Source: JANXVV01 sp038230975 (lineage in GTDB: Bacteria; Planctomycetota; Phycisphaerae; Tepidisphaerales; Tepidisphaeraceae). Taken from it: a DNA stretch of 41,017 bases. Where the stretch lies: assembly GCA_038230975.1 (NCBI GenBank), contig JBBRMF010000013.1, positions 1 through 41,017 on the forward strand, written 5' to 3'. Under the pieces are notes generated by a model. The model saw only the letters and a list, made by a program, of their open reading frames with translations. It searched no databases and was not told the DNA's origin. Both the position numbers and the translations under genes were made by a program. Shown here one piece after another: positions 8,526 through 15,078 of the stretch; the first letter of the stretch is position 1, and each line of letters opens with the position of its first letter.

Positions 8526-8934
8526 GGTCGTCGCCGGCCTGGTGATTCTCGGAACGATCCTCACAGCGCTCTCCATCGCGCGCGGCCGATTCACGCGCCA
8601 CAGGGCCGAAGCTGATCGCAAACTCGCCGCGACCAAAGCGCTCGACGCGCTCGTCACCCAATGGACGCAAGGCCCCCAGGCCTCCGTCCCGATCAACCGT
8701 CAGGGTCGCCTTCCCGGCAGCCGAACCGGCATCTGGAAAACTCGATCGCTGCGAAACCCCGACGCTGACAAACTCAACGCCACCGTTGTCCGCGTTGAAA
8801 TCTTCGATGGCGGCGACGAAAAAAAACCGAATTCTGCACCCACCGCAGCTCTCGACCTCCTGGTCCATCGCGTGCCTGCGGCGAGAGGCACGCCGGGAAT
8901 TCTGCTGGACGACCAAAGTAAAAATCCGGAGTAG
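8488..8934 (+). CDS. gspI: minor pseudopilin GspI-like
   Basis: Small pseudopilin-like protein of about 148 residues from ATG 8488 (MCLNHRLAMTLIEVV). That start gives a short leader and a 38-bp overlap with gspH; ATGs at 8431 and 8446 are in frame but give longer leaders. The hydrophobic helix TLIEVVAGLVILGTILTAL keeps Glu at +5, but the cleavage site reads Ala-Met instead of Gly-Phe. The rest is unremarkable and has no recognised domain. It is called GspI from its position between H and J; confidence in the exact letter is moderate. Confidence 0.7.
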   Translation: MCLNHRLAMTLIEVVAGLVILGTILTALSIARGRFTRHRAEADRKLAATKALDALVTQWTQGPQASVPINRQGRLPGSRTGIWKTRSLRNPDADKLNATVVRVEIFDGGDEKKPNSAPTAALDLLVHRVPAARGTPGILLDDQSKNPE

Positions 8935-8978
8935 ATTCGAAATGGGTTGGTTCGTGATTGAACGTGCCTGAGATCGAT

Positions 8979-9575
8979 ATGAAACGTCGCGCTTTTACAC
9001 TCATCGAAATGCTCGTCGCGACGGTGCTCGCAGGATTGCTCATGGGCGGTGTGTTGCTGATGACCACCGCCATCGGCCGCGACCGGGCACGGGTGACCGC
9101 TGATGAATCGCTTCCGCGCGGTGCCGGAATGGTCGATCAACTCCGCTGGGATCTTACCAATGCCACGACGATGGCCCAGGCTGACAATGGCCGCGCGCTG
9201 ATACTCACCGGCCACGGGGCGCTCGATAGCAAATCACTTGTTTCCTCCGGCCGGTTGGTGCGTGTCATCTATGAAGTGCGCGGCAAAGGCCAGGACGCCG
9301 CCCTTTTCCGCACACAGGCTTATCTGGATGATCCGATTCGCCCCGATCCCTTTACCGAATTAGTGGCTTTAAACGTACAGTCGCTGATCGTGATGCCGGA
9401 ATCTCTCGATGCCACTCCCGTCGAAAAAGAAAAACCCATCTCCATTGTACCGACGGAAGAACCGATCACACCAACTCGACGACGCGCCCCGCAGGCGTAT
9501 TACATTCCCACGCGCGCCAAACTGACGATCCAACGAACGAACACCGCCATCGAAGAAAAACTCTGGTTGAGGTAA
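8979..9575 (+). CDS. gspJ: minor pseudopilin GspJ-like
   Basis: A 198-residue protein starting MKRRAFTLIEMLVATVLAG, a textbook type III prepilin signal with Ala at -1. ATG 8979 was chosen over the upstream in-frame TTG (8958) because it gives the normal leader length. The rest is a predicted periplasmic beta-rich domain without obvious motifs. It is the last gene of the secretion cluster; the next gene is on the other strand. GspK, GspL, GspM, GspC and the prepilin peptidase are not in the window. Confidence 0.7.
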   Translation: MKRRAFTLIEMLVATVLAGLLMGGVLLMTTAIGRDRARVTADESLPRGAGMVDQLRWDLTNATTMAQADNGRALILTGHGALDSKSLVSSGRLVRVIYEVRGKGQDAALFRTQAYLDDPIRPDPFTELVALNVQSLIVMPESLDATPVEKEKPISIVPTEEPITPTRRRAPQAYYIPTRAKLTIQRTNTAIEEKLWLR

Positions 9576-9641
9576 GCCCCGGCGAACCGCTGAACGCCCC
9601 GGAAACTTGTTCCCTCGGACTCTCCAGGCACAATCTGGAAG

Positions 9642-10778
9642 TCATTGACCGCCGGAAATCATTTCACGATAGAGTGCCGCGTATTGCGATACCGTCTTTT
9701 CCAAATTGTAGCGATCGACAATCCACCCCCGGCCATCGGCTTGCAGCGTGCGACGATCCATCGGCGAAATTTCAATCATCGCCTTCATCGCTTCGGCAAG
9801 CGCGATGGAATCACGTTCCGGAACCACAAAACGTTGGCCAACCGGTGGAATCGTTTCCGGGTTACCGCTGTGCCGCGTGGTGATGCACGGAACGCCGCTG
9901 GCTTGAGCTGTCATCAGAACCATGGGGGCCCCTTCCGCATCGCCATCGGGCGCGGTGACGCTGGGCTGGACGACCGCGCTGCAATCCCCCAGATAGTCAA
10001 AAATTTGAGCAAACGGCACCATTCCGACGAAATTCACGGCCGACGAAATTTGCAAACGAGCGACCTGCTCGCGCAGCGATAATTCATTCGGGCCGCCCCC
10101 AATAAGATCGAGCTTCGCCGGAGTTTGAAGATCGTGCGTGAGATGCGCCATCGCATCGATGAGCACATCCGCGCCTTTTTTGTCGACAAATCGTCCGATG
10201 AAAACAAATCGCGGCGATGCAGGTGCGGGTTTCGGATCATAGACATGCTCTGCCAGATCAATCCCGAGATGTATCCGCCGTACGTTTTTTCGGGGCAAAC
10301 CGAGCGCGAGCAATTTTTCTTCCATGAATCGCGCAAGGGTCACGAAGACTGCGCCGTTATCAGCGGCCCATCGATACCTCTCAATCCAACACCGATCGCG
10401 CAGCAACCGGCCAACATCGTAGCCATACACGCTGACAATCATCGGAACCCCCCGCTGCAACCAGGCGGCGCCCTGAAGGATGCGCGGGCCGAAATGGCCG
10501 TGAATCAAATCAAATCTTTCTTCAAGAAGGCTCCGTCTCGCAGGATCCTCCACATTCTGCGCTAGGTGGATCATCTGCGCGGGAATGTCCGCGGTGGGTT
10601 CCACCGACACACGGCTCAACTTCACCTGGCGCAGCGGCACACCCGATGCACCCTCGCAGAGCGTCTCATATCCGATCGTCAGATCAAACCCTTTTTTTGA
10701 AAGCCCGAGCGTGTAATCCAGAAACGCACGCTCGGTCAGAGCACCGAAATGATTGAATAAGTGAAGAACACGGGCCAT
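9642..10778 (-). CDS. family 4 glycosyltransferase
   Basis: GT-B fold glycosyltransferase of about 378 residues, probably building cell-surface polysaccharide from a nucleotide sugar. The Rossmann-like N-terminal half begins MARVLHLFNHFGALTERAF. The C-terminal half has the donor-site features FIGRFVDKKGADVLIDA and EGAPMVLMTAQASGVP..GNPETI, the E-x7-E-type region of GT4. An in-frame ATG at 10904 would add 42 residues encoded by a palindromic repeat, so ATG 10778 is taken as the start. The gene converges on gspJ. The substrate cannot be deduced. Confidence 0.85.
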   Translation of the reverse strand: MARVLHLFNHFGALTERAFLDYTLGLSKKGFDLTIGYETLCEGASGVPLRQVKLSRVSVEPTADIPAQMIHLAQNVEDPARRSLLEERFDLIHGHFGPRILQGAAWLQRGVPMIVSVYGYDVGRLLRDRCWIERYRWAADNGAVFVTLARFMEEKLLALGLPRKNVRRIHLGIDLAEHVYDPKPAPASPRFVFIGRFVDKKGADVLIDAMAHLTHDLQTPAKLDLIGGGPNELSLREQVARLQISSAVNFVGMVPFAQIFDYLGDCSAVVQPSVTAPDGDAEGAPMVLMTAQASGVPCITTRHSGNPETIPPVGQRFVVPERDSIALAEAMKAMIEISPMDRRTLQADGRGWIVDRYNLEKTVSQYAALYREMISGGQ

Positions 10779-10784
10779 TTTCAG

Positions 10785-10882
10785 GCATTTCGTAGGGTCC
10801 GCTTCAGCGGACGAAATCGTTCGAACACGAAAAGCTTCCACAATGGAATCATTCCGTCCGCTAAAGCGGACCCCACGAAATG
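10785..10882. repeat. inverted repeat element, GGTCCGCTNNAGCGGAC family
   Basis: The arms at about 10785-10815 and 10850-10882 are close reverse complements, each with an internal GTCCGCT/AGCGGAC palindrome. The element lies between the divergent glycosyltransferase and yajQ starts. It creates false N-terminal extensions in the open frames of both genes. It belongs to a different sequence family from the other repeats in this window. Confidence 0.75.
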
Positions 10883-10961
10883 GAAGGTCAACGTTTCGTT
10901 CCACAGGTTCCGCGGATACGATTGTGAACCGACTGCGAACTCAATACAAGGAATCGTTCCA

Positions 10962-11459
10962 ATGGCTTCAGACTCATCCTTCGACATCGTCAGCGAAATC
11001 AATCTTCAGGAAATGGACAACGCCATCAACCAGGCAATTAAAGAGATCACCACGCGCTTCGACTTTAAAGGCTCGGCGGCTTCCGTGGAATTTGATCGCA
11101 AGGGGAAGGAACTGACTTTCACCGCCGATCAGGAAATGCAGCTTGAAGCCGTCCGAAAAGTCGTTGTTGAGAAAATGATCAAGCGCGGCGTCGACACCCA
11201 ATGCCTTGATCCGCAGATCATCGAGCACGCCACTCATAAAACCGTCCGGCAAAAAGTGAAGCTCAAAGATGGCATCGACAAAGACACGGCCAAGACAATT
11301 CAGAAGGCGATCAAGGAACTTAAGCTTAAAGTAACGGCTTCAATTCAGGGTGAGGCATTGCGAGTCAGCAGCAGCAAGAAAGATGATCTGCAGGCGGTGA
11401 TGGCTCATCTTCGGGCCAATCCACCAGGGATTCCGTTGCAGTTTACAAACTACCGATAA
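10962..11459 (+). CDS. yajQ: YajQ family protein, cyclic-di-GMP-binding type
   Basis: Small cytoplasmic nucleotide/RNA-binding protein of the UPF0234 family; the Xanthomonas member binds cyclic-di-GMP and regulates transcription. The 165 residues match the usual length of about 163. Family features are MASDSSFDIVSEINLQEMDNA at the N-terminus, TTRFDFKGS, and a C-terminus ending in PLQFTNYR. ATG 10962 was chosen because AAGGA lies about nine bases upstream and the longer frame runs through a repeat. A small membrane protein gene follows after nine bases. Confidence 0.93.
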   Translation: MASDSSFDIVSEINLQEMDNAINQAIKEITTRFDFKGSAASVEFDRKGKELTFTADQEMQLEAVRKVVVEKMIKRGVDTQCLDPQIIEHATHKTVRQKVKLKDGIDKDTAKTIQKAIKELKLKVTASIQGEALRVSSSKKDDLQAVMAHLRANPPGIPLQFTNYR

Positions 11460-11468
11460 GGAGAATGA

Positions 11469-11810
11469 ATGCGTGAACTGAATATCGCAAGATGGATTTT
11501 TCTGAGTATAGCGGCCTCGTACGTAATCAGTGCGATGATGCTCGCCTGGGTTCGGTATCGCGGGGAAACCGTTCCATCCTGGGTAATCGGTGGATGGCTG
11601 ATAACCGGGCTGGCGAGTATCGCTTTTGCCTTAAACCTGGGTGAAAAGCGCGCAATGATGTGGTGGGGTTTATTACTTGCCCTTGGTCCGTGGATGATCT
11701 ACGCCCTGATCGGGGACACGACTGAAAAGCACTGGTTCATGGCCGGCCTTGATCTGGCCGGCCTGATCGCCATCGCGCGAGCTTTGCAGATCTCCTGGCC
11801 GATGATGTGA
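11469..11810 (+). CDS. small membrane protein of unknown function
   Basis: A 113-residue protein with four predicted membrane helices (about 8-27, 38-58, 62-82 and 90-108) and almost no hydrophilic part. A strong AAGGAG precedes ATG 11469. It starts nine bases after yajQ and is probably co-transcribed with it. I do not recognise a family, and no catalytic motif is visible. Confidence 0.75.
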   Translation: MRELNIARWIFLSIAASYVISAMMLAWVRYRGETVPSWVIGGWLITGLASIAFALNLGEKRAMMWWGLLLALGPWMIYALIGDTTEKHWFMAGLDLAGLIAIARALQISWPMM

Positions 11811-11812
11811 AA

Positions 11813-11834
11813 AAGATCACACGACCTTGATCTT
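11813..11834. terminator. possible short hairpin between convergent genes
   Basis: AAGATCA (11813-11819) and TGATCTT (11828-11834) form a 7-bp stem with an 8-base loop, right after the membrane-protein stop and within the last codons of the PPK2 gene. The A-rich run before it reads as a short U-rich tail on the minus strand. A weak bidirectional terminator is possible. Confidence 0.25.
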
Positions 11835-12623
11835 ATCGAGCCCGGTCGCCGGCGGTGGATACTTCATTCCCAGCGGTTGAAGCGTTCTGACGATCGTGTC
11901 GGAAATCACCCAGTTGCGGAACCACTTATGATCTGATGGAACCACAATCCAGGGTGCGTACTCTGTAGAACATTTCTTCAGCGCGTCTTGATACGCTTCC
12001 ATGTATTCATCCCATCGCTCTCGCTCAACCAGATCTTGCGGGCTGAATTTCCAATTTTTAGCCGGGTCTTTCAGCCTCGATTCCATTCGCGCCTTTTGCT
12101 CTTTTCGCGAGATATGCAGAAAAAACTTGAGGATAACCGTGCCTTCCTCGGCGAGCAGTCTTTCAAATGCGTTGATCGACGCGTACCGCTTTGACCAGAC
12201 ATTCTTCGGGGCAAGATCCTTCACCCGCTCGACCAGCACGCTTTCATAGTGAGACCGGTTGAAGATGCCGATCATCCCCTTCGGCGGTGCCGCGTTGTGA
12301 ATTCGCCATAGGTAGTCGTGCGCCAATTCCAGATGCGTTGGCGCTTTGAAACTGGTCACCATACAGCCCTGCGGGTTGATTCCACTGAAAACGTGGTCGA
12401 CCGCCCCATCTTTTCCGCCGGCATCCATCGCCTGAAAAACGACCAGCAACGATCGCTTGGCCTCGGCGTACATCACCGCCTGAAGCTTGTCCAGCTTATG
12501 CAGATTTCTCTCGGTCGCCGATTCGGCGTCGGCTTTGTCTTTGAAATGGCCGTGGTCGGCGGTATCCAACTTCGAGAGTTTGAACGGTTTGCCGGGCTTC
12601 ACGAGATAGGGTGATTTGATCAT
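11817..12623 (-). CDS. ppk2: polyphosphate kinase 2 family protein (PPK2)
   Basis: Transfers phosphate between polyphosphate and nucleotides, usually making NDP or NTP from polyphosphate. The 268 residues carry the PPK2 Walker A QAMDAGGKDGAVDHV, the following segment NPQGCMVTSFKAPT, the FNRSHYESVLVERV region around Walker B, and the lid-like KRYASINAFERLL. The length matches single-domain PPK2. ATG 12623 has GGAG four bases upstream; the ATG at 12650 would abut a repeat and is less likely. PPK2 class, and hence preference for AMP, ADP or GDP, cannot be decided by eye. Confidence 0.88.
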   Translation of the reverse strand: MIKSPYLVKPGKPFKLSKLDTADHGHFKDKADAESATERNLHKLDKLQAVMYAEAKRSLLVVFQAMDAGGKDGAVDHVFSGINPQGCMVTSFKAPTHLELAHDYLWRIHNAAPPKGMIGIFNRSHYESVLVERVKDLAPKNVWSKRYASINAFERLLAEEGTVILKFFLHISRKEQKARMESRLKDPAKNWKFSPQDLVERERWDEYMEAYQDALKKCSTEYAPWIVVPSDHKWFRNWVISDTIVRTLQPLGMKYPPPATGLDKIKVV

Positions 12624-12653
12624 CGGGCTCCGAAAAAAAATGGGTTGCATGGT

Positions 12654-12695
12654 CCGGTCCCCTCCCGCTATGTACTCATGGGGGGAGGGGACCGG
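12654..12695. repeat. AGTAC-centred palindrome, same family as 6088-6186
   Basis: CCGGTCCCCTCCC (12654-12666) and GGGAGGGGACCGG (12683-12695) are exact reverse complements around a 16-base centre that contains GTACTCATG. The ygfZ stop codon (12676-12678) lies inside the loop, so the element supplies the last residues of YgfZ (SGPLPP). On the other side it borders the 5' end of ppk2. Confidence 0.8.
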
Positions 12696-13821
12696 AAAAA
12701 GGCAAATCGACCACTGTCCCCTTTCTCACACTTCCCTCGGCGGGAATATTCACAATCGTCTTCGGCGCGAAAAAAGGTCGCTTCAGGTAACCGAGGCATA
12801 TCGCCACATTGGATAGTATCGGCGAAAGGGTGCTGCTGGTTACACCGCCGATTTCATTATTTGCATCATCGAGAATTTTGGTCCCGGCGATCGGAAGCGC
12901 ATCCGATTCCATGCGGATGCCGACCAGTTGCTTGGCGACCTGCTGCCGTGCGTGCATCCGGGCGACGATCTCCTGCCCCAGGTAACAACCCTTGGTGACA
13001 CTGACCGCCCGATTAAACTGCCCCGTTTCGGCGGGTAGAATGGAATCGTCAAAATCAATTCCGAAAATCGGTCGGCCCCCTTCGATCCGCGCCGCGTTGA
13101 ATGCAGCCCACCCCACCGGTCGAAGGGCACGCTTTCCGGTTTCGGATGGTGTGCCGAATTTGGACAATAAATTCATCCACACCGTTTTGGCCGCCGCTAT
13201 CGGAACGATCAGTACATAACCCGTCTGCCCCGTGGGATCATCGCGATACACGATGGCATCGATCCCAAAAAGGCTGATGGCTGTCGATGAAAGTGGATCA
13301 AGAAGTGGAATCGGTGTTCCAATCGCGGCGTTCAATACCTCGCGCGCCACCGCACCGTGCAGCGCGATCTGGTGCAGCGTGCCGGTGCAGTCGGTCATCG
13401 TCACTTGTTCAGTAAAGAGATATTTTTCGAACATCGCGCGTACCTGCGGGACGAGCCGGCCATCCATTTCGAGGAGCGTGCGGTCGCCAAGTTCCAGCAC
13501 GATTAAATCCGTGACGATACGGCCTTTAGTATTAAGGTAAAACGCATACACCCCCAGCCCGGCGGCCATGCCCGTTTTGGTTTCTTTGCTCCAGGTTTGA
13601 TTGGTCAACAGATTGTTTAAAAACGGCAGCCGATCTTTACCCGTCAACTCAAGAATCCCACGCTGCGGGAGATCGAGCATTCCACACGCCTTGTGAAGCG
13701 CGGCATATTCGGCTTGCGGTTCGCCAAACGTGCTCACGATCTCCACATCCGCATACGGTTGAAATTCAGCTTCGGCCTGTGTGTGTAACGAATGGAGCGG
13801 GTTTGGCAGCGAGGTGGACAT
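12676..13821 (-). CDS. ygfZ: YgfZ/GcvT-like folate-binding protein
   Basis: Tetrahydrofolate-binding protein of the GcvT fold that assists iron-sulfur cluster enzyme maturation. The 381 residues show the family signature KGCYLGQEIVARMH and an N-terminal half resembling aminomethyltransferase (GMLDLPQRGILELTGKDRLPFLNNLLTNQ). ATG 13821 was chosen; an in-frame ATG at 13944 would add 41 atypical residues and overlap the divergent glycosyltransferase. The C-terminal tail is encoded by a palindromic repeat. It is not gcvT proper, because the glycine-cleavage neighbours are absent and the KGCYxGQE motif is that of YgfZ. Confidence 0.88.
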   Translation of the reverse strand: MSTSLPNPLHSLHTQAEAEFQPYADVEIVSTFGEPQAEYAALHKACGMLDLPQRGILELTGKDRLPFLNNLLTNQTWSKETKTGMAAGLGVYAFYLNTKGRIVTDLIVLELGDRTLLEMDGRLVPQVRAMFEKYLFTEQVTMTDCTGTLHQIALHGAVAREVLNAAIGTPIPLLDPLSSTAISLFGIDAIVYRDDPTGQTGYVLIVPIAAAKTVWMNLLSKFGTPSETGKRALRPVGWAAFNAARIEGGRPIFGIDFDDSILPAETGQFNRAVSVTKGCYLGQEIVARMHARQQVAKQLVGIRMESDALPIAGTKILDDANNEIGGVTSSTLSPILSNVAICLGYLKRPFFAPKTIVNIPAEGSVRKGTVVDLPFSGPLPP

Positions 13822-13882
13822 TCGGACATTATAGCGGAAAGAGTTCTGTTGTTTACATTCGCGATCCGATACCTTGGCAAGA

Positions 13883-15001
13883 ATGAGGATCGTGCATGTG
13901 ACCGACACTTTTTTGCCCAGGATCGGAGGGGCGGAAATCGCCATCGATCAATTGGTCCGCGCGATGAACGCCGCCGGAGATCAATGCACGGTGCTGGCCC
14001 AGTCACCGCGCGGGATGAGCGGAAAAATTGAAACACCTTATCCACTCGTGCGATTTCCGTACCCGAAATCAAGTCTGTGGGCCGGGTGGTGGATCGAGCG
14101 ATATTTAAAACAAGCCGAACAGCGTTTCGGAGCTGCGGATATTCTGATCGGTCACCACGCGTTTCCACCAGGATACGCCTGCGTAAAGTACGCCAAGAAA
14201 CGCGGCATACCAAGCATCGTCTACCCGCGCGGAGGAGATATTTACGAAGTGTCGCGCTTCCGTCGCAAGAAGCACGCCTGGCGGAAACTCACCTGGGCAT
14301 TGACGCATGCGTCGGCGGTGGTGTGCGCCAGCGCTGCCATGGAGCAAATAGTCCGCCAGATCATTGGCGATCAAGCCGCCGATGGCCGACTCGTACGAAT
14401 CCCCAACGGTGTGAACACGGCGGAACTCATCGCCGATGCATCCACTTCCCGTTTCGCCACTGATCAGTTGCTTGCATTGCCATTTGTTTTAGGGCTTGGT
14501 CGAACGATTCATCGCAAGGGATTTCATCTGTTGATCGACGCATTCGCCTCCGTTCCGCACACCGATTGGAAACTTGTCATTGCCGGCGACGGAAAGGAAT
14601 GGAATCCGCTCAAAAAGCAGGCGGCACCACTCGGTGATCGCGTGATTTTCACCGGACTTGTTGAAGGTGCAGACAAACGCTGGCTGCTGCAGAATTGCCG
14701 TTTCATGGCCGCGCCGTCGTTGGAAGAAAGCTTCGGGAATGTTGCGCTGGAGGCAATGGCTTGCGCAAAACCGGTGATCGCCTCGCGAGCAAGCGGGTTT
14801 GCCGAGATCGTTCGCGATGGAGTAAACGGTCGGCTTGTTGACGTCGGTGATATCACTTCACTGCGAAATGCAATCGAGTCACTGCAAAAGACCGATCTCA
14901 CCGCGATGTCCAGGGCCGCCAGTGGCACGGCCCAGGAGTTTTCGTGGGCTGGGGTGACTCAAAAGTATCAGAATCTTTTCCGCCTGCTCGCACGGAAATA
15001 A
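13883..15001 (+). CDS. family 4 glycosyltransferase
   Basis: GT-B glycosyltransferase of 372 residues. The N-terminal acceptor domain starts MRIVHVTDTFLPRIGGAEIAI, with the glycine-rich loop typical of GT4. The C-terminal donor domain has LGLGRTIHRKGFHLLIDAF and PSLEESFGNVALEAMACAKPVIAS, which contains the E-x7-E motif. It is transcribed divergently from ygfZ with about 60 bp between starts. The neighbouring lptD suggests a role in outer-membrane glycolipid or polysaccharide synthesis, but the acceptor is unknown. It is only distantly similar to the glycosyltransferase at 9642-10778. Confidence 0.87.
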   Translation: MRIVHVTDTFLPRIGGAEIAIDQLVRAMNAAGDQCTVLAQSPRGMSGKIETPYPLVRFPYPKSSLWAGWWIERYLKQAEQRFGAADILIGHHAFPPGYACVKYAKKRGIPSIVYPRGGDIYEVSRFRRKKHAWRKLTWALTHASAVVCASAAMEQIVRQIIGDQAADGRLVRIPNGVNTAELIADASTSRFATDQLLALPFVLGLGRTIHRKGFHLLIDAFASVPHTDWKLVIAGDGKEWNPLKKQAAPLGDRVIFTGLVEGADKRWLLQNCRFMAAPSLEESFGNVALEAMACAKPVIASRASGFAEIVRDGVNGRLVDVGDITSLRNAIESLQKTDLTAMSRAASGTAQEFSWAGVTQKYQNLFRLLARK

Positions 15002-15011
15002 GTTGTCGAAT

Positions 15012-15039
15012 TTGACGCCCCTACCCCCCTTCCTATAAT
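15012..15039 (+). promoter_or_regulatory. sigma-70-type promoter for lptD
   Basis: TTGACG (15012-15017), a 16-bp spacer and a consensus TATAAT (15034-15039) lie in the short gap before lptD. Transcription would start near 15046, leaving a leader of about 33 bases to the ATG at 15079, with GGAAGAG within the leader. This is one of the two strongest promoter matches in the window. Confidence 0.7.
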
Positions 15040-15078
15040 GCCACCTTCCCAAATTTCACGGAAGAGAACGGCTTACGA

